Source of the DNA: Puniceicoccales bacterium
Lineage (GTDB): Bacteria > Verrucomicrobiota > Verrucomicrobiia > Opitutales > Oceanipulchritudinaceae
Length of the DNA stretch: 5,498 bases
NCBI GenBank assembly: GCA_030595525.1
Contig: JAUVDD010000125.1
Location: 1-5,498, forward strand
Direction: 5' to 3'
Within the stretch, counting starts at the first letter, position 1, and every line of letters starts with the position of its first letter. The notes below the pieces were generated by a model. The model was given only the letters and a program-made list of their open reading frames with translations, was not told where the DNA came from and ran no database searches. Shown one piece after another: positions 1 to 5,498 of this stretch. The position numbers and the translations under genes are program-made.

Positions 1-112
1 GCTGTATGTCCAACTGCAGGACGCCTTTGGTGGCGTGACGGATTCAGCGGCGCTTGGCAATGTCATGAAGGATTTGCTGGAGATCAAAAACGAGGCCCGC
101 AAGACCGGTTAA
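1..112 (+). CDS. araB: Probable L-ribulokinase, C-terminal end only (partial)
   Basis: The window opens inside a plus-strand reading frame (first full codon at 2) that ends with TAA at 110-112, giving the last 36 residues of a protein. The visible tail has a tyrosine, then DAFGG, then [15 protein letters not shown]. This resembles the end of ribulokinases of the FGGY carbohydrate kinase family, where a Y-x2-L-x3-FG segment is followed by a VMK-x-L-x-x-I helix. Ribulokinase phosphorylates L-ribulose to L-ribulose 5-phosphate in the cytoplasm, between the steps done by the two genes that follow. The stop lies 25 bp before araA on the same strand, consistent with one operon in the order B-A-D. 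The catalytic and ATP-binding parts lie outside the window, so the call rests on a short tail plus strong context. Another FGGY kinase cannot be excluded. Confidence 0.75.
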   Translation, partial: LYVQLQDAFGGVTDSAALGNVMKDLLEIKNEARKTG

Positions 113-122
113 AGTTTATTTT

Positions 123-127
123 AAGGG
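123..127 (+). promoter_or_regulatory. Ribosome binding site of araA
   Basis: AAGGG lies 10 nt before the ATG at 138, within the 25-bp gap after the kinase stop. It is a moderate Shine-Dalgarno match and supports ATG 138 as the start. That start also places the N-terminal GSQNLYG motif at residues 13-19, as expected for the family. Confidence 0.55.
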
Positions 128-137
128 TAGTTGTAAA

Positions 138-1637
138 ATGAATACAAAAGAAAAGAAAGTTTGGTTTGTAACTGGAAGTCAGAATCTGTACGGCGAAGAA
201 GCGCTGAGGCAGGTCAGTGAGAACAGCCGGGTGATTGTCGAAGAACTGGAAGCAACCCTGAATTGCTCAGCAGAACTGATTCATCGTCCTATCGTCACGA
301 CTCCAGATGAAATCTATAAGACCTGTATTGAAGCGAACGCGGATGATTCCTGCATTGGCTTGGTAACATGGATGCATACCTTTTCGCCGGCCAAGATGTG
401 GATCAGTGGATTGGTTTCCCTGAAAAAACCGATTTGTCATCTGCACACCCAATTCAATCGAGATATTCCATGGTCGGATATCGACATGGATTTCATGAAC
501 CTGAACCAATCTGCCCATGGTGGACGAGAGTATGGTCATATCCTGACACGCCTGCGCAAATCCCGTGAAGTGATTGTAGGACACTGGAAGGATGCCGCAG
601 TACAATCCAAATTGGGAGACTGGATGGGAGTGGCCGCTGGCTGGCAGGAAATGCGCCAGATGAAAGTCGTGCGGTTTGGTGACAACATGCGCTACGTTGC
701 TGTAACTGATGGCGACAAGGTTGAGGCAGAACGCGTATTTGGCATGCAAGTCAATACCCATGGAGTGGGGGACCTGGTGGCGGTTGTTAATCAAATGTCT
801 GATGCAGATGTCGATGTCCTTTGTCAGGAATACTGTGACGCATATGACGTTGTTCCAGAACTGTTAAAGGATGGGGAACGTCATGATTCCTTGAGAACGG
901 CCGCACGTATTGAGTTGGGAATCAAACAGTTTCTGGAGGATGGTGGTTACGGAGCCTTCACGGATACTTTTGAGGATCTACATGGACTCAGCCAGCTTCC
1001 CGGAATCGCTTCGCAGCGCTTGATGGCTGCCGGATACGGTTTTGGTCCAGAAGGCGACTGGAAACATGCTGCCTTGCTTCGGGCAATGAAGGTAATCCAG
1101 GGCAATAAACCTGGAGGTACTTCCTTCATGGAGGATTACACCTATCACTTTGATCCATCGGGTGCCCGTTGTCTGGGTGCGCACATGCTGGAAATCTGTC
1201 CGAGCATTGCTTCTGCCAAACCTAAGTGTGAGATTCATCCGCTTGGCATTGGTGGAAAGGATGATCCCGTTCGCCTGGTCTTTGATGGAGCAACCGGACC
1301 CGCTATCAACGCTTCGCTGGTGGATCTGGGCAACCGCTTCCGCCTGTTGGTCAACAAGGTGGAAAGTGTGGCCATGCCCGAACCCATGCCAAAGCTGCCT
1401 GTGGCCCGGGTGCTGTGGGATGCCAAACCGGATCTTCAGACTGCAGCAGCAGCATGGATTTATGCTGGTGGAGCCCACCATACTTCATACAGTTTGAGTG
1501 TGACCGCCGAGCAGATGGAGGCCTTCGCTGAAATGGCTGATGTAGAATTTGTCCTGATTGATGAAAGTACGAATCTTCGTCAGTTAAAACAGGATTTGCG
1601 TGTAGGTGAGACTTACTATGGATTGAGAGGCCTCTGA
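138..1637 (+). CDS. araA: L-arabinose isomerase
   Basis: Cytoplasmic, Mn-dependent isomerase converting L-arabinose to L-ribulose, the first step of the bacterial arabinose pathway. The 499-residue protein matches the family's usual length of about 500. The N-terminus carries the hallmark GSQNLYG (residues 13-19). The segment GEGDW-like FGPEGDW is at 302-308, [10 protein letters not shown] at 329-338, [13 protein letters not shown] at 346-358 and GGAHHTSYS at 444-452. By alignment with the Escherichia coli enzyme (E306, E333, H350, H450), the metal ligands should be E305, E332, H349 and H448, all present, so the enzyme is predicted active. ATG 138 is chosen because it has an upstream AAGGG and a full family-length N-terminus. 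The gene follows a probable ribulokinase by 25 bp, and its TGA shares one base with the araD ATG, so the three are probably cotranscribed and araA-araD translationally coupled. No arabinose regulator is visible. Call is firm. Confidence 0.98.
   Translation: MNTKEKKVWFVTGSQNLYGEEALRQVSENSRVIVEELEATLNCSAELIHRPIVTTPDEIYKTCIEANADDSCIGLVTWMHTFSPAKMWISGLVSLKKPICHLHTQFNRDIPWSDIDMDFMNLNQSAHGGREYGHILTRLRKSREVIVGHWKDAAVQSKLGDWMGVAAGWQEMRQMKVVRFGDNMRYVAVTDGDKVEAERVFGMQVNTHGVGDLVAVVNQMSDADVDVLCQEYCDAYDVVPELLKDGERHDSLRTAARIELGIKQFLEDGGYGAFTDTFEDLHGLSQLPGIASQRLMAAGYGFGPEGDWKHAALLRAMKVIQGNKPGGTSFMEDYTYHFDPSGARCLGAHMLEICPSIASAKPKCEIHPLGIGGKDDPVRLVFDGATGPAINASLVDLGNRFRLLVNKVESVAMPEPMPKLPVARVLWDAKPDLQTAAAAWIYAGGAHHTSYSLSVTAEQMEAFAEMADVEFVLIDESTNLRQLKQDLRVGETYYGLRGL
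1625..1630 (+). promoter_or_regulatory. Ribosome binding site of araD, inside the araA 3' end
   Basis: GAGAGG ends 6 nt before the araD ATG at 1637 and lies within the last codons of araA. Together with the one-base TGATG overlap (araA stop 1635-1637, araD start 1637-1639) it fixes the araD start and suggests ribosomes reinitiate after finishing araA. Confidence 0.6.
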
Positions 1638-2335
1638 TGAAATTCGAGGAAATTCGTGTAGTATGCTGTGAGGCAAACAAGCAATTGCCGGCAACCGGAT
1701 TGGTTGACCTGACTTTTGGTAACGTCAGTGTTTTGAACGCTGATGCAGGCGTATTCGCGATTAAACCGAGTGGTGTGGATTACGCTGAGCTTACACCGGA
1801 ATCCATGGTGCTTGTTGATTTGGATGGGAATGTAGTGGAAGGATCACTACGGTATTCTTCTGATACGCCGACACACCGCTGCCTGTTGAAGGTGTTTGCG
1901 GAAAAAGGAATCCGTGCGATCGTTCATACACATTCCCGGAACGCCGTGGGTTTTGCTCAGGCTGGTATGGATCTTCCATGTCTGGGAACCACTCATTGTG
2001 ACTATTTCAACGGACTGGTTCCAGTTACCCGGACCATGACTTCGGAGGAGGTTAATTCGGATTACGAATGGAATACCGGCAAAGTGATTCTTGAACGGTT
2101 CAACGAAATTAATCCGGCTGATGTCCCTGCAGTTCTTGTCCGTAATCATGGACCCTTCACGTGGGGACCAACGGCGGCCAAAGCTGTTGAAAATGCACAA
2201 GCCCTTGAGATCGTGGCGGACATGGCAATCAAGACCCTGTCTATCAATCCGGATGCCGAGCAGGCTCCATCACACTTGCTGAACAAGCATTTTTTCCGCA
2301 AGCACGGAAAAAACGCTTATTACGGACAAAAATAG
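1637..2335 (+). CDS. araD: L-ribulose-5-phosphate 4-epimerase
   Basis: Zinc-dependent epimerase of the class II aldolase/adducin fold, converting L-ribulose 5-phosphate to D-xylulose 5-phosphate, which enters the pentose phosphate pathway. It has 232 residues against 231 in E. coli AraD. The zinc ligands are visible as VHTHS (H97, H99) and NHGPF (H171). Other expected active-site elements are KPSG at 43-46, SSDTPTH at 74-80 (phosphate-binding serines and D76), D122 in TTHCDYF, and Y229 near the C-terminus in NAYYGQ. All are in register with the E. coli enzyme. The related epimerases UlaF and SgbE share this fold, but the position directly after araA with a one-base overlap argues for the arabinose pathway. 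The C-terminal coding sequence contains a palindrome (see 2285-2318). The stop is 2 bp from the stop of the opposing galM-like gene, so there is no intergenic room for a terminator. Confidence 0.97.
   Translation: MKFEEIRVVCCEANKQLPATGLVDLTFGNVSVLNADAGVFAIKPSGVDYAELTPESMVLVDLDGNVVEGSLRYSSDTPTHRCLLKVFAEKGIRAIVHTHSRNAVGFAQAGMDLPCLGTTHCDYFNGLVPVTRTMTSEEVNSDYEWNTGKVILERFNEINPADVPAVLVRNHGPFTWGPTAAKAVENAQALEIVADMAIKTLSINPDAEQAPSHLLNKHFFRKHGKNAYYGQK
2285..2318. repeat. Near-perfect palindrome (hairpin) at the araD/galM convergence
   Basis: TTTTTTCCG at 2290-2298 and CGGAAAAAA at 2305-2313 are exact inverted copies around a 6-nt loop. The arms extend outward past one mismatched position (A2289 against C2314) by four more pairs (AAGC at 2285-2288, GCTT at 2315-2318). 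In minus-strand RNA the odd position becomes a G-U pair, giving an unbroken 14-bp stem; in plus-strand RNA it is an A-C mismatch. It lies in the araD coding tail, 15 to 48 nt before the end of araD, and begins 19 nt after the galM stop on the minus strand. It lacks a U-tract after the stem, so it is not a textbook intrinsic terminator. It may mark or protect the galM transcript end. Part of the symmetry could be forced by the conserved KHFFRKHGKN coding sequence. Confidence 0.5.
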
Positions 2336-2337
2336 TC

Positions 2338-3408
2338 TTATACCGCCGAGAACCTGTACTCCGTGAAGGAGGTAAAGGTTTCACCGGGATTGAGAACCGT
2401 TGACGGGAATTCCTCGAAATTGGGAGAATCCGGGTAGTGCTGTGTTTCCATACAGAAACCAGCATGCTTCGGATAAAAGAATCCGTTTTTCCCAGCCAAT
2501 GTCTCATCAAGGAAATTTCCTGTATAGAACTGTAATCCCGGTTCGGATGTGTAGACTTCCATTTTCCGTCCAGACGGTTCATCAACGACTGAGGCAACAG
2601 GATCTCCAAAATCACGATTCTCCCTGAGAACAAAGTTGTGGTCGAAACCACCACATTGATCTACCTGGGCGTTGGGAGAATCCAATCGATGATCTAGCGA
2701 AACCGGTTCACGGAAATCGAAAGGTCCATCACTGACATTTTCAAAGGCACCGGTTGGGGTGGAAGTGTCTTCCCGAATCGGCAAGTAAGTGTCGGCCTCT
2801 ATCTGCACAACATGTTGCCTGATACTTCCCGTTCCCTGTCCTGATAGATTGAAGTAAGGATGGGTAGTGAAGTTGACGATGGTTGGCTTGTCACACGTGG
2901 CGGTGTAATCATAGCGTAATCCGTTTTCGGGCGTTAGTGAAAGAGTTACCACCAGTTTTAGATTACCGGGATATCCCATCTCCCCATCCGGACTGTCGTA
3001 GCTCAGGACTAGAATCTGTCCGTGCTTACCTTCACGGATCTCGCTTTCGAAGAGCTTTTTGGAATAGCCCTCGGGTCCTCCATGCAGATGACCGTGCTCT
3101 TCATTTAGAGGAAGTTCGATTTCCTCACCGTTAAGCTTGAATTTTCCAAAGGCGATTCGGTTAGCGAATCGACCGACCAGCGCACCAAAGTAAGGTGGAT
3201 TATTGCCTACATAGTCCTCAACCGAATCCAGACCGAGCGTCACATCGTCTGGCATGCCGATTTCGTCTGGGACTTCGAGCTCCACCAGGATTCCCCCATA
3301 ATTGAGAAAAGTGGCACGAAGACCGGTATCGATTTGTAAAGTAAACGCCTTGATGGCCCTTCCGTCTGAAAGTTGGCCGATCGTCTCTTCATGAATTTGT
3401 TCTGACAT
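2338..3408 (-). CDS. galM: Aldose 1-epimerase (mutarotase)
   Basis: Interconverts alpha and beta anomers of aldoses such as galactose and glucose; relatives also accept L-arabinose. The 356-residue protein is about family length (340-350) and has no signal peptide, so it is probably cytoplasmic. Motifs in order: NYGGILVELEVP at 36-47, the sugar-binding arginine in GRFANRI (R80), HLHGG at 107-111 with catalytic H109, the family signature NFTTHPYFNL at 179-188 with H183, GGFDHNFVL with D256, and FCMETQHYPDSPN at 318-330 with the probable catalytic base E321. All key residues known from the Lactococcus and human enzymes are present. The start at 3408 gives the expected N-terminus; no other start codon lies nearby, though no Shine-Dalgarno precedes it. 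The gene converges on araD with 2 bp between stops and follows gspF on the same strand after 141 bp, so it probably has its own promoter. The enzyme class is firm; the exact sugar is not shown by sequence. Confidence 0.95.
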   Translation of the reverse strand: MSEQIHEETIGQLSDGRAIKAFTLQIDTGLRATFLNYGGILVELEVPDEIGMPDDVTLGLDSVEDYVGNNPPYFGALVGRFANRIAFGKFKLNGEEIELPLNEEHGHLHGGPEGYSKKLFESEIREGKHGQILVLSYDSPDGEMGYPGNLKLVVTLSLTPENGLRYDYTATCDKPTIVNFTTHPYFNLSGQGTGSIRQHVVQIEADTYLPIREDTSTPTGAFENVSDGPFDFREPVSLDHRLDSPNAQVDQCGGFDHNFVLRENRDFGDPVASVVDEPSGRKMEVYTSEPGLQFYTGNFLDETLAGKNGFFYPKHAGFCMETQHYPDSPNFEEFPSTVLNPGETFTSFTEYRFSAV

Positions 3409-3472
3409 TATACAAAGTGATTCAAATTAGCGGCAATAAATTCCCGACTTTTGATAAGCCGTACCGCGTGGA

Positions 3473-3506
3473 TTTGCACACTAATGGCGTTTGTCTAATG
3501 TGCAAA
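3473..3506. promoter_or_regulatory. Nested inverted and direct repeats upstream of galM
   Basis: TTTGCACA at 3473-3480 and TGTGCAAA at 3499-3506 form a perfect 8-bp inverted repeat with an 18-bp spacer. Inside and overlapping it, CTAATG occurs twice in direct orientation (3481-3486 and 3495-3500), 14 bp apart. The cluster sits 65-98 bp upstream of the galM start in the only noncoding gap of the window. The arrangement could be a regulator binding region for galM or a long-loop hairpin in read-through RNA from gspF. No regulator is identified, so the function is inferred from location only. Confidence 0.35.
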
Positions 3507-3523
3507 ACAAAAATATCGAACTG

Positions 3524-3548
3524 CCGCTCAACCCGCTAACAGAGCGGG
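3524..3548 (-). terminator. Possible gspF transcript-end hairpins
   Basis: Directly after the gspF stop (3550-3552), minus-strand RNA can form a perfect 6-bp stem from CCCGCT (3532-3537) and AGCGGG (3543-3548) with a 5-nt loop. An alternative 6-bp stem pairs CCGCTC (3524-3529) with GAGCGG (3542-3547) over a 12-nt loop. The two use the same 3542-3548 arm and exclude each other. A U-rich stretch (complement of 3504-3513, interrupted once) follows the outer stem by about 10 nt, which is too far for a standard intrinsic terminator. GC-rich stem plus U-rich tail between two same-strand genes makes this a plausible but unproved end of the gspEF transcript. Confidence 0.4.
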
Positions 3549-3549
3549 A

Positions 3550-4809
3550 TCAGAGTTGTATAGACTGGCCGACGCTGAGAATGCTAAAAACGACACTTAT
3601 CGCGATAATGGCCACCAGAAGGAGTGCGCCACCCAGGGCCAGGGCCACAGTTGTAGTGGTCAGAAGGTTCAGGGATTTCGTCAATTCTTCCCGGTAAATG
3701 ACGTTAATATCATCAAGACTGCTGGTAACGTTGCCGGTGTTCTCACCTACCGTAAGAATATCCATGGCCATATCCGGCATATAGTGGACCCGCTGAATGG
3801 CTATGGCCATCGAAACACCTTCCTGGATCTGTTTTCTGGCAGCAGCAAATTTCCCGCGCAGGATAAGATTATTGATGGTCCGTTCCACGAGCCGAAGAGT
3901 TTCAGTAGTATTGACGCCACTTCCAAGGAGAGTGGACATCAAATTGGTGGTGTTGTAGATATTGGAATAGAGATAAATGTGTCCGATTATGGGCAACCTC
4001 AGTAACCAGAGGTCGGTCTTGCGCTGGCCAGCGAGAGAGCGGCGCCACTGGCGAATCGCCAAAAAGATCAAAACTGAAGCAACCAATATATATGGTCCGA
4101 ACAGAATGGTGGCATTGGAACCACCAATCAGCAATTTGGTGATCAGTGGCAGATCGCCACCCAACTGAGTCAGCATCTTCTCGATTCGTGGCAAGAGGAA
4201 GGCCAGCAGAATAATAACAACAACGCCGGCGGTCGACAGAATGAGGGCGGGATAGCTGAGGCTACTCAAGAGGTTCTTCTTTACTTCTCTTGCTTCCTCC
4301 AGTTGAACGACAATCCTGGCCAAAACAACCTTCAGGTTGCCACTGGTTTCGCCAGCTTCCACAACATGTATGATCGATTGTGAAAAAAGCTGTTCCTCCA
4401 TCCTCATGGCCGCGGCGAGAGTTTGTCCCTCGGAGAGGCGCTTCCATATGGATTCGCAAAGGTCGGACAATTGCGGATCGGAGAGGCGTTTCCCCAGCAG
4501 GCTAACTGCGTCTCCGATCGACATGCCTGATGCAAGCAAGACGTGGAGCCGTTTCAGGAATTCCAATGCGATTACCTTTTTGGAGCGCTTTGACCTGAAG
4601 ATTCTCCATTTTCCTGAGGATTGCTTAAAAAAGTCCAGCTTTTCCACGTCCTCGTCCGAGGAGACTTGTTCTCCAAGGAAATCAACAGAAATTGGGCGCA
4701 TGCCCTTTTGGGCGAGTTGCTGGAGCAACCGCTTACGATCAGTGGTATCGATTTCACCGGTTACCTGGCGACCGTCCTGATCAAGTGCTTTATATGAGAA
4801 GCGTGCCAT
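3550..4809 (-). CDS. gspF: Type II secretion / type IV pilus inner-membrane platform protein (GspF/PilC family)
   Basis: Polytopic inner-membrane protein that couples the cytoplasmic motor ATPase to pseudopilus or pilus assembly. The 419 residues match the family's usual 400-420. The N-terminus (MARFSYKALDQDGRQVTGEI) is the characteristic start, in which an F-x-Y-x-A-x-D-x-x-G pattern precedes a helix ending near residue 42. Two T2SSF repeats follow: the first about 80-205, with LLASGMSI and EAGETSGNL (151-159); the second about 283-408, with LLGSGVN and LTVGENTGNV (352-361). Hydrophobic segments at about 186-207 (after SYPALIL), 232-252 and 383-413 give the usual three membrane passes. The linker at 48-79 is acidic, then strongly basic. 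It lies 8 bp after the gspE stop, so the two are an operon, probably translationally coupled because no Shine-Dalgarno is seen. No pseudopilin gene follows it. Sequence alone does not separate secretion from pilus use, so the symbol is provisional. Confidence 0.93.
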   Translation of the reverse strand: MARFSYKALDQDGRQVTGEIDTTDRKRLLQQLAQKGMRPISVDFLGEQVSSDEDVEKLDFFKQSSGKWRIFRSKRSKKVIALEFLKRLHVLLASGMSIGDAVSLLGKRLSDPQLSDLCESIWKRLSEGQTLAAAMRMEEQLFSQSIIHVVEAGETSGNLKVVLARIVVQLEEAREVKKNLLSSLSYPALILSTAGVVVIILLAFLLPRIEKMLTQLGGDLPLITKLLIGGSNATILFGPYILVASVLIFLAIRQWRRSLAGQRKTDLWLLRLPIIGHIYLYSNIYNTTNLMSTLLGSGVNTTETLRLVERTINNLILRGKFAAARKQIQEGVSMAIAIQRVHYMPDMAMDILTVGENTGNVTSSLDDINVIYREELTKSLNLLTTTTVALALGGALLLVAIIAISVVFSILSVGQSIQL

Positions 4810-4817
4810 GATCTGGT

Positions 4818-5498
4818 TTAGTCGAGAACTTCGTCACCTACGCTATAGCGCATGATCTCATTAAGGGAGGTGCGGCCCAGTCCCAGTTGTTTCCATCCGC
4901 TCGATTGTAGAGTGGTCATACCGTACTTGAGGGCTTCCTGACGAATGTCCCGAGCGGAGCACTTCTGCACAATCAATTCATGTATCGTGTCATCTACCCG
5001 AAGGATCTCAAATATGCCAACACGTCCCTGGTAACCCAGATTGCGGCAGGCTTCACAACCGATTGGGTCCATTATTTTAATGCCCAGGTTCTCTGGAGTT
5101 GGTTCGATGTTAAGCGCCTGTAAGCATTCGCTCAGGTAGTGTTGGGTATATTCGCCCATTTGCGCGCATTTTGGACAGATACGTCTGACCAACCGTTGGG
5201 CCAGGATCATTTCCACAGCCGAAGCAATGAGGAAAGGCTCAATTTCCATGTCGATCAACCGGGTCAAGGCCCCTGGCGCGTCATTCGTATGGAGGGTACT
5301 GAGTACCAAGTGACCGGTTAACGCCGCACGGATGGCAATGTCCGCCGTTTCGGAGTCACGTACTTCCCCGACCATGATGACATCAGGATCCTGACGGAGA
5401 ATATGGCGCAGTGCACTGGCGAAGGTAAAACCGATCTCACTGTGGACCTGTGTCTGATTGACGCCTTCCACCTCGTATTCAACAGGATCTTCCACTGT
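4818..5498 (-). CDS. gspE: Type II secretion / type IV pilus assembly ATPase, C-terminal half (GspE/PilB family, partial)
   Basis: Cytoplasmic hexameric ATPase that powers pseudopilus or pilus extension. Only the last 226 residues are in the window; the frame runs open through the right edge, so the N-terminal domain and Walker A loop lie outside. A GTG at 5495-5493 is an internal valine in the TVEDPVEYE motif, not a start. Visible from the edge: the Asp box TVEDPVEYE (1-9 of the fragment), [14 protein letters not shown] (35-48) holding Walker B with its glutamate, and the His box [13 protein letters not shown] (61-73). Next come the arginine-rich [12 protein letters not shown] and a second CEAC. 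C108, C111, C148 and C151 form the tetracysteine zinc site typical of GspE and assembly-type PilB and absent from retraction ATPases of the PilT type. GRVGIFEIL (158-166) is also typical. It directly precedes gspF. The class is firm; secretion versus pilus is not settled. Confidence 0.95.
   Translation of the reverse strand, partial: TVEDPVEYEVEGVNQTQVHSEIGFTFASALRHILRQDPDVIMVGEVRDSETADIAIRAALTGHLVLSTLHTNDAPGALTRLIDMEIEPFLIASAVEMILAQRLVRRICPKCAQMGEYTQHYLSECLQALNIEPTPENLGIKIMDPIGCEACRNLGYQGRVGIFEILRVDDTIHELIVQKCSARDIRQEALKYGMTTLQSSGWKQLGLGRTSLNEIMRYSVGDEVLD

Noticed and set aside
267..794. A 175-codon open frame on the minus strand inside araA
   Set aside because: It lies wholly antisense to a firmly identified araA, shows no recognisable domain, and its composition (rich in His, Gln, Ser) is what an antisense frame of this gene gives.
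1637..1637. One-base overlap of araA and araD as a possible frameshift or fusion site
   Set aside because: Both proteins have full family length and complete ends; the TGATG overlap is common operon architecture.
3407..3436. A sigma-70-like promoter on the minus strand: TTGCCG, 18-bp spacer, perfect TATAAT
   Set aside because: The TATAAT overlaps the galM start codon, so RNA from it would begin inside galM and lack the start; there is no alternative start codon just downstream that would keep the conserved N-terminus.
3491..3697. A 68-codon plus-strand frame starting in the intergenic region
   Set aside because: Most of it runs antisense through the gspF C-terminus and the rest covers the hairpin region; no family resemblance or Shine-Dalgarno.
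3556..4005. A 149-codon open frame on the plus strand opposite gspF, with other long plus-strand frames up to 4780
   Set aside because: Entirely antisense to the conserved gspF coding sequence, with no recognised motif or ribosome binding site; treated as shadows.
5493..5495. GTG as a start codon for a 225-residue ATPase
   Set aside because: This codon is the valine of the conserved internal TVEDPVEYE motif and the frame stays open to the window edge, so the gene is simply cut by the window.

Overview
The window is an ordinary-looking bacterial chromosome segment, fully packed with metabolic and secretion genes. I see no mobile element, CRISPR array, RNA gene or defence system. The plus strand carries the end of an L-arabinose catabolic operon in the order araB-araA-araD. 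The minus strand carries an aldose 1-epimerase gene (galM-like) and, further right, a two-gene unit for the motor ATPase and inner-membrane platform protein of a type II secretion or type IV pilus machine (gspE-gspF / pilB-pilC type). Base composition looks moderate, and Shine-Dalgarno sequences are modest for araA and araD and absent for galM and gspF. The gene set and protein style would fit a Gram-negative sugar degrader; the Verrucomicrobiota (Opitutia/Puniceicoccales-like) are my best guess. That placement is a low-confidence impression, because no phylogenetic marker is present.

Layout. Positions 1-112 hold the last 36 codons of a probable ribulokinase. After 25 bp comes araA (138-1637, complete, all metal ligands present). 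Its stop codon shares one base with the araD start (1637-2335, complete, active-site residues present). Only 2 bp separate the araD stop from the stop of the convergent galM-like gene (2338-3408, minus, catalytic residues present). The only real intergenic region is 3409-3549, which holds hairpin-forming sequence just after gspF and a nested inverted/direct repeat upstream of galM. gspF (3550-4809, minus) and the 3' part of gspE (4818-5498, minus, running off the right edge) are 8 bp apart.

How the genes work together. AraA converts L-arabinose to L-ribulose, the kinase phosphorylates it, and AraD epimerises L-ribulose 5-phosphate to D-xylulose 5-phosphate for the pentose phosphate pathway. 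The facing mutarotase could speed interconversion of sugar anomers, possibly including arabinose, but that link is inferred from position and known family substrate breadth. The GspE/GspF pair belongs to an envelope machine that may export proteins or drive pili. Its neighbouring pseudopilins are not between gspF and galM, so it is either a split locus or continues upstream of gspE outside the window.

I did not find a convincing undescribed system. The items most worth checking are the repeat cluster upstream of galM, the palindrome at the araD/galM convergence point and the two competing hairpins after gspF.
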